A stretch of 64,000 bases of DNA from Mimachlamys varia (lineage: Eukaryota > Mollusca > Bivalvia > Pectinida > Pectinidae), in the NCBI GenBank assembly GCA_947623455.1, contig OX392542.1:8439625-8503624 (forward strand), written 5' to 3'. This document shows positions 58,901 to 64,000 of this stretch, in pieces (the stretch's first letter is position 1; every line of letters starts with the position of its first letter). A program made the translations under genes and the position numbers. Under the pieces are notes generated by a model that made no database searches, was not told where the DNA came from, and was given only the letters and a program-made list of their open reading frames with translations.

Positions 58901-61706
58901 CGGTCCAATCTCTGCTACGTCATAAACAACACGACACAAACATTTCAGTTTTCCAGTCTAGCCCACCGAGCGCTATAGACCATCATGTTAATCAAATTGA
59001 ACTTCAAAAATGATTTCACAAACATTCCTTCAGTATTACTGACATTATAAATCATTCTTTTCTATATTTTCCTTGTGTTACACGATAAAAAAAACATTGT
59101 GATTCAGTCGAAAATAAGAAGCCGAGCGAGCCACCTAACCTGAAACTGGTTAACCAGAAAAACAGGAGGTGCACCAGCCCTAGGCTCAAAGCTTCATTTT
59201 GCTGGGATTACTAGTACTCTACTATACCTACTTTGCACTAATACCAATACACTGATCCTGCCAAAATATACCTCTCCGTCCATATACAATATACCAAAAA
59301 AAAAAAAAAAAATTAACGTGACTGTCGCGCTAGAAAGGCGGCTAGAAAATGACACGTGTACACCGATACACTTACACATATCACACTCGGTAATGTCCGT
59401 ATCGAACCGATAAGACATTCTCCGAACCACGGGAATATATTAAACTGTTCTATGGTGTGCGTTAGCGCTCCATAGTGAATATGTTTGTTGACAACTGCGG
59501 GCATACTACCGTATACGCCGTCAACATGAGGTACAATCCTTATATTTACATCATTTATAATATGCAAGTATTTTACGAAGATTCAAACATTCGAAGCGGG
59601 TTGCTACGATGGTAACAACGATGGCCGTGCTTGCTAAGATAATGTAGTCCCACTGAATCTTCATCGATATATTCGAAAATACACAGTGAAAAAACATTGT
59701 TTTTCTTCACAACATAATTTGTTAATTGAGTTTTGAATATTATTAATAGCACTTCCAATTTATTTCTTTATCTATAACGGTCGTTATGTATGCGCATTGA
59801 TACAGTGATCTGATGGTGACACAGTCCGACGTCGACATCGGACGTCACAACTGCAGGGCGCTGCCATGTTTGCGTTACCGTCAAAGAATTTATTTCGAAT
59901 GGGCATCATTGGAATCAAAAGTTGGCTAGAAACTATGTATTGTACAATAAGAAGAAATGGATCTTGAAGGAACCAAACAATGGCCGTCAGTGAATAGTTA
60001 TTGTTTTGAAGCGTGAACGACGCCATATTTCAACAAAAATCAATCCGCCGAGCCCCTTTTCATTGCGTATACACTAATTTATTCGCAGTCAGGTTTTACT
60101 AAGCTCAAAATGGAAGGGATGTAAATCTATTTGTATAACGTTTTTACGTGCGTCCAACATTTCTGCCATATATTGGGATTGTTATAAACTTTATTTATTT
60201 TACAACAATTATGAAACAAGCTATACAACTTATATTAATCACTCTTATTGGCCCGGATGTTAGCGCGCGAGGGATTGGGATTGTTCAAGGATAAACATCT
60301 GAACACTGGAAACAATATATTTTGCAAACTAATTCGTGCTATTATAATATTCAACTAAGCATTACGGTGTTTTTCTTGGGTTTCACGTCTGTTTCCCAAC
60401 GGAGTAATTCTTTTTTCAGAGGGCGAACGAAAGATTCGAAAATTTGCAGAAACGTGCACTGAAGATAGAGAAAGGTTATATAAACCAAAGAGAAGGAATC
60501 GTCAAACCCTGCATTTGTTAAACGTGTAAAGAAAGACCGTTCCGCATATTAAAAAAGGTGTAACCTAGAAATGATTAAGGCATTTGTGTAATTCGTTCTG
60601 TTTTAATACCTGAGACACCACCTTTATTTCGTATTACATTTCTGATTATATTCGGCATTGAGTGAATTAAGGAAGACACATGTTCTTGAGGTATACCTCG
60701 CGACACAAATCTTAAACGACGTCGTAATTGGTCTATTGACGTTGGACACGGGTCTCTATACACCTCCGTATCAAGAATACTCGACAATTTTCAATTGGAT
60801 TTAAATCAGGGGAATTGCCTGGCCAATCCTCTTTAGAAATAAAGTGAGGTACATTTTCTGTACACCATTCCTGTGTAGCACGAGCCGTATAAGGCGTGGC
60901 ACCATCCTCCGCCCCAGGTAGGGTACCAATTTCCTTTCGTCCATGGCACCGATTATTTTTTGTCGACATAAAGCTGGTTTCAAATGACAATGTAGCATAT
61001 ACCATCAATAATATACACAACTAACGGCGGCCCCATTCATTAATGTTAACTATGGTACAGATTGTTTATCTTTCGTTGTACCATTTGTGCCTTATCCCTG
61101 TGAAAGTCCTCAGACGTTTAAACATTTCCCACAGAATCGCCGACGTGGTAGATACGTTAGATGGAGCGAGACAGACAACAAACTCCGAGACGAAGACGCC
61201 ATATTTGGAATATCCTGGTTGTTTCTCGTTATTGCGCGGATCTGGGGAACTCTACGGTTTTTCAATCAGGCAAGAAATGTTATTTTTATTTTAGAACACA
61301 ACCACATTACCTAGTTCTTTCAATCTGGAATCTTTTACTGGGTAAAATAAGCCCTATGGCATCTTAATGATTAGTAAAATATATACATTTTGTAAATTGC
61401 ATACCATACAAAATATTTGATAATTTCGTATTCTGGCATTCAGAGCATGAAATGCTGAAGTGAATTCGTTTACACAAGATATGTCTAATTTTATTCCCAC
61501 AGATTTTGGACATTCCGCTGCCGCACAGTGTTTCAGACACACTACTCTGTCTGCAGTGTGTTGGGGACAGCTCCCAAGCTTTCTGGAATTTCTTGTTCTT
61601 CTTTAGTCTTGATCCGACATTACGACGACATGTCTGTCCGAAAAGCTCCTTTTCATCCAAGGAAGGAAGATCAGAGTCATTGACGGAAGTGTTGGGTCCA
61701 GACTAG
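55586..61706 (+). CDS. GPR157-like seven-transmembrane receptor; join(55586..55982,58178..58377,61135..61269,61503..61706)
   Basis: Predicted 311-residue plasma-membrane receptor (vertebrate GPR157 is about 335). TM1 is about residues 5-28, TM2 42-62 (LLMCLTIADI), TM3 80-108 (LSAFFWTTAIAIYLF), TM4 122-142, TM5 178-196, TM6 222-242 (IARIWGTLRFF), TM7 256-280 (SSQAFWNFLFFF). Cys79 before TM3 and Cys157 in PWCWIKS of extracellular loop 2 are placed for the usual disulfide. The block after it, MWKLVTGKAWEIMTY, resembles GPR157's loop 2/TM5 region, where I recall a similar L-T-G-K-x-W-E pattern. The family is orphan; GPR157 is reported to couple to Gq and signal at cilia in vertebrates. All exon phases agree (1, 0, 0). 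An in-frame stop at 55571 fixes the start in exon 1. The N-terminus is very short, as in GPR157. Identification rests on remembered family sequence, not a search. Confidence 0.85.
56133..56363 (-). repeat. Diverged R1 tail, inverted against the reverse transcriptase copy
   Basis: The complement of the R1 tail with many changes; it ends exactly where the plus-strand reverse transcriptase copy begins. Located in intron 1 of the receptor gene. Confidence 0.65.
56353..57245 (+). mobile_element. R1 retroelement: 5'-truncated reverse transcriptase plus 3' tail
   Basis: An open frame of 218 codons (56353-57009) encodes the palm and thumb of a reverse transcriptase. The motif IPMGTYCAPLLADLFLFSYE occupies residues 8-27 and the catalytic YIDDV residues 52-56 (56506-56520), followed by AAYLDLFL and KLYDKRDDFNF. 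The N-terminal fingers are absent and the frame has no endonuclease, so it is a truncated copy. After the stop a 235-bp tail ends at gcttcggtattctct. That tail is the sequence dispersed through the window as R1. Element class is uncertain: non-LTR-like or Penelope-like. Lack of stops suggests a relatively young insertion in receptor intron 1. Confidence 0.8.
57327..58105 (-). pseudogene. Second R1 copy, inverted, with a decayed reverse transcriptase
   Basis: The minus strand carries the tail (57327-57570, beginning agagaatac) and, at 57880-58100, a frame-shifted reverse transcriptase piece: LLADLCLLSG and KSCQIFNFQFHVYRRCII correspond to LLADLFLFSY and KSFNFTFRYIDDV. The catalytic aspartates are lost. 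It ends about 75 bp before receptor exon 2. Confidence 0.7.
58178..58377 (+). CDS. Exon 2 of the GPR157-like receptor (TM4, extracellular loop 2, TM5)
   Basis: The acceptor tttcatgtag ends at 58177. Its first two bases complete a Val codon with exon 1. It encodes residues 133-199 with the acidic loop GEDDYSGSG, the conserved PWCW and a long TM5. The donor gaaagag|gtatag is weaker than the other donors, and an in-frame TAG follows directly, so the exon must end here. GC content is clearly higher than in the flanking introns. Confidence 0.87.
58842..59548. mobile_element. Element with 57-bp terminal inverted repeats
   Basis: 58842-58900 (ggattgtacctcattttcac, cgtatacggtagtatgcccg) is repeated in reverse at 59490-59547. 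The 590-bp inside has no transposase and holds an A run of about 17 at 59296. It lies in intron 2 of the receptor gene. A third partial piece, tttcattgcgtatac, is near 60058. Confidence 0.72.
60186..60273 (+). repeat. Conserved 87-bp block, copy 2
   Basis: Direct-orientation partner of 53494-53580, in receptor intron 2, about 6.7 kb away. The final 24 bases are identical. Confidence 0.7.
60575..61020 (-). pseudogene. Tc1/mariner-type transposase remnant
   Basis: The minus strand reads EDGATPYTARATQEWC, WPGNSPDLNPIEN and, after a frame shift near 60745, VYRDPCPTSIDQLRRRLR and SSLIHSMPNIIRNVI. These match the C-terminal half of Tc1/mariner DDE transposases. Assuming D of EDGATP and E of NPIEN are the second and third catalytic residues, 37 residues separate them (DD37E). 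The first catalytic Asp region is too decayed to read and no inverted repeats are evident. It lies in receptor intron 2, ending about 100 bp before exon 3. Confidence 0.78.
61135..61269 (+). CDS. Exon 3 of the GPR157-like receptor (intracellular loop 3 and TM6)
   Basis: The preferred acceptor is catttcccacag, ending 61134; a second in-frame acceptor (gtcctcag, ending 61113) would add seven residues. The exon encodes a basic start (NRRRGRYVRW), an acidic linker and TM6 with RIWGTLRFFNQ. The donor is cag|gcaaga at 61270, a GC donor; no suitable GT donor lies nearby in this frame, and the phase matches exon 4. Confidence 0.8.
61503..61706 (+). CDS. Exon 4 of the GPR157-like receptor (TM7 and C-terminal tail)
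   Basis: The acceptor ttttattcccacag ends at 61502. The exon encodes residues 245-311: a short extracellular loop (ILDIPLPHSV), TM7 (TLLCLQCVGDSSQAFWNFLF) and a cytoplasmic tail with basic RRHVCPK and several serines. It ends at TAG (61704-61706). The tail is shorter than in vertebrate GPR157. Confidence 0.83.
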   Translation: MLDIPLPHSVSDTLLCLQCVGDSSQAFWNFLFFFSLDPTLRRHVCPKSSFSSKEGRSESLTEVLGPD

Positions 61707-61999
61707 TACACGGTGTGCACAGCAAATGTACTATCGATATTGTCTGTTCATCAAGCAACCCCTTTTATTCATGTGAACGTATTCTATCGTTGTTGCGCTT
61801 CGTCCTCATAGAAGTTAATATATATAGTAGATAAATTGTTATTTGCTTAGTTTTACGTATTACGTTACTTCAAATGCACATTGTCTGCATATTTGAAATA
61901 ATTGAAAAGAAAAAAATACCAACGTCTTTTTTCATCTCGCTTTGCTATCAAACTATCTTTAGAAATATGCATGTAGATGACATAGTAGTTTATTCTAAA

Positions 62000-62005
62000 A
62001 ATAAA
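62000..62005 (+). terminator. Candidate poly(A) signal of the receptor gene
   Basis: AATAAA lies 294 bases after the receptor stop codon. Another AATAAA is at 62828-62833, beyond a SINE, so the nearer one is preferred. Support is positional only. Confidence 0.35.
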
Positions 62006-62196
62006 GCGATGACTTCTATATATGTTGTTCAAATGAACAGTGTACGTTTTTGGTAACTCTTCGGAATATGCATTAAGTGTGCTGCAATAATATGTTAACA
62101 TGTGTTGTAAATATTTGCTGTTTTCTTTTTTAATTTCCTCTTCGATGTAACTTATTTGTGATAATACTTTATTAACAGTATAATGAATCGAAGATT

Positions 62197-62700
62197 ATTT
62201 TGGTTTGGTGTATTTTGTTTTACGTCCCATTAACAGCCATGGTCATTTAAGGACGTGTCAGGTTTTGGCATCGTCGTAAACCCACGGTACACTTCTCTGG
62301 GCTAGAATAGATGTAAATCCTCGTTTCCCCCAACATAAATTTATTCGGAGATTTCGACCAATCAGAATGGTCGTTTCTCGTGACACTCTGGAAGATCATT
62401 TCATTGACCACGACCATTATATTTCTGTAGGCATGACACCGATATCGATCTCCGTTTAGTAGGACCTTATATTCCCATACAATCGACACAATTATAACAC
62501 CATCGGGAGGTTTTGCAGTGCTACAAATTAAACGGGATACCCATGCCTAATGTCCCTGCTGGATGTAACTATGGATGAAAGTATCGATATGATTAGCTAC
62601 TATTTTAGTACGAAAACGAGAGTTTCCATTCCAGAGGTGGAGAGCTAGCGGTAGAATATCGGGATATCTTAACCACTCAGCCAACGCGACCCGTTGAGTC
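62197..62700 (-). mobile_element. tRNA-related SINE, inverted
   Basis: On the minus strand a tRNA-like head has a perfect A box, tggctgagtgg (62672-62682), after gggtcgcgt. No B box is recognisable at the expected distance. The element ends with the SINE tail complement (ggtcatttaaggacgtg and cgtcccattaacagcc, 62220-62262). The middle part is unique. Confidence 0.6.
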
Positions 62701-63064
62701 GTTATATGAGCTGCAATAGATAAAAAAATAGCAGATGTTGAATGTATTTCTTTTGTTTATATTTCTGCTTAGACGTATACTGTTTACAGGATGTATTACT
62801 TACATAATGATTAAAAATTGAAAATGAAATAAAGAACAATGGGACTTTCAATATAAGAAGCCTTTATAAAGATGTAATTATCATGATGAAGGAATTAACT
62901 AATTTTTATTACAATGTATATATCTTTAACAGAATGTTATTTACACTTTAAAATGTCTATGAAGTACATATTAACTACTTCTAATTTGGGGCATAGAGAT
63001 ACACTATACAGTTGAACTTTTGTCTTCATTCACTGTTTATATATGTTTGTTATAAAAATAAATA

Positions 63065-63092
63065 AGAGAATAGCGAGGCGTTAACAAAATCA
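63065..63092 (-). repeat. Minimal R1 terminus
   Basis: Only the last 28 bases of the R1 tail remain (agagaatagcgaggcg, ttaacaaaatc), consistent with extreme 5' truncation. Confidence 0.5.
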
Positions 63093-63110
63093 AAGACTGA
63101 AGGTCATTTG

Positions 63111-63235
63111 TTTAACTTTCATAGTGCTATGAAATTTCAACGGTTACATCTACAGTATATTGTATAAAGCCCGATAGAGCGTAATGATCAATATGGATGT
63201 AACCGCTAAACTTCCAAAGTACTATGAAGTTAACT
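63111..63235. mobile_element. Short palindromic element
   Basis: gtttaactttcatagtgcta and acggttacatc (63111-63152) pair with gatgtaaccgctaaac and gtactatgaagttaac (63195-63235). About 40-bp arms around a 42-bp loop. Confidence 0.65.
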
Positions 63236-64000
63236 TTCAATCAATATATCTACATTTTTACTATAGATGAATTGTTTCAATCTATCATTTTTCCTCAACT
63301 TGCTAATTTATTACATGCGTTTGTTTTTGCGTTTTAAACGTCACTGGCGTAACAGCACTTATTTTGATAAAATATACAAGGATACCGAAAATCTCCCAAT
63401 GAGACCAAGATGGCGGCCATTTAGCTTGCTTATAGCCTTCATCAACGTACATTTTTCGAATCTCTATGTCATAATTTTGTTCCTCAGCATCCGACTACTA
63501 TTAGGACAATTTCTGTATCGAGATCAAGCCCTATACTATCGAATTAACTGCGACATGCACATATCCTAGGTTGGAGATGCATGGATGCTTGTTTCAAGAA
63601 AACAAAAGTTCACGATCGGAAATTGAAATATTCACGTTTATCACATAACTGACCCGTTCAGTCATGTCATACGGCCATGTCATAAAAATGTTATTACACA
63701 CGTGTAATAATACTATTGTGCCGTCATAAACAAATGACCTCTTTATGACGTTATATGATTGTCTCGGAAGTGAAAATCGTACTGTCACAGAAGATATGAA
63801 ATTTATTACTCGTACGATAATTGAATATGTCACTCGCCTAAAGGCTCATGACATATTAAATTACCAAACTCGTTTCGTAAATTCCATATTACATCGACAC
63901 TCGTGTAAGATCTTCTATTTATCGTAAAGCTCAGTATAAAGCTGTTCATGATTGTCATACATGTATATCTATATATATATGTGTCAGCCATATCCTTGAT
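63236..64000. other. No gene seen to the window end
   Basis: Unique sequence; 63362-63420 resembles the complement-related end segment near 57265-57300 (ggatacggaaaatctc against ggataccgaaaatctc), suggesting another R1-linked piece. Open frames here lack support. Confidence 0.4.

Noticed and set aside
19750..61706. Idea that the GPR157-like gene encodes the receptor of the neighbouring peptide
   Set aside because: Somatostatin/AstC-type peptides are known to use a different receptor family; closeness on the chromosome alone is not evidence.
62640..62700. A tRNA gene on the minus strand
   Set aside because: The A box is good but no B box or cloverleaf follows; it is attached to a SINE tail.

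Overview
The window is eukaryotic nuclear DNA, AT-rich and intron-bearing, most probably from a bivalve mollusc. This rests on three things: a molluscan-type CxWKxC peptide precursor, a GPR157-like receptor with small exons and large introns, and bivalve-style tRNA-derived SINEs whose tails resemble 'ccttaaatgacc ... aggacg'. The species cannot be named from the sequence. Only two genes are well supported, both on the + strand; nearly all long open frames elsewhere are artefacts of tandem repeats.

Layout. (1) 1-15,080 holds no recognisable gene. It carries minisatellites with units of 43, 11, 36, 28, 29, 27 and 27 bp, dispersed retroelement tails (R1), a second dispersed family (R2) and SINE remnants. 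(2) 15,985-19,490 is a 46-bp minisatellite ending about 260 bp before the TATA box of the first gene. (3) 19,750-44,143 is a three-exon neuropeptide gene with exons at 19,835-19,969, 42,800-42,956 and 43,831-43,895. It encodes a predicted 118-residue secreted precursor whose last exon carries a CLWKVC ring, matching the somatostatin/urotensin II/allatostatin C superfamily. Intron 1 is 22.8 kb and packed with minisatellites (38, 44, 63, 30, 19 and 20 bp units) and inverted-repeat elements; one element interrupts the 20-bp array. (4) 44,150-55,500 is intergenic, with R1 and R2 copies, palindromic MITE-like elements carrying TGACGTCA sites, a LINE 3' end and a doubtful pair of minus-strand coding exons. 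(5) 55,586-61,706 is a four-exon GPR157-like seven-transmembrane receptor (about 311 residues). Its last intron appears to be GC-AG. Intron 1 holds a reverse transcriptase fragment between inverted R1 tails; intron 2 holds a long-TIR element and a decayed Tc1/mariner transposase. (6) 61,707-64,000 holds a tRNA-related SINE and small palindromic elements.

The two genes are neighbours, but nothing in the sequence shows that the peptide acts on this receptor. By family knowledge, somatostatin/allatostatin C-type peptides signal through class A somatostatin-type receptors, whereas GPR157 is a distinct orphan family. All splice calls come from consensus sites plus matching phase and homology recalled from memory; no alignment or expression data were available.
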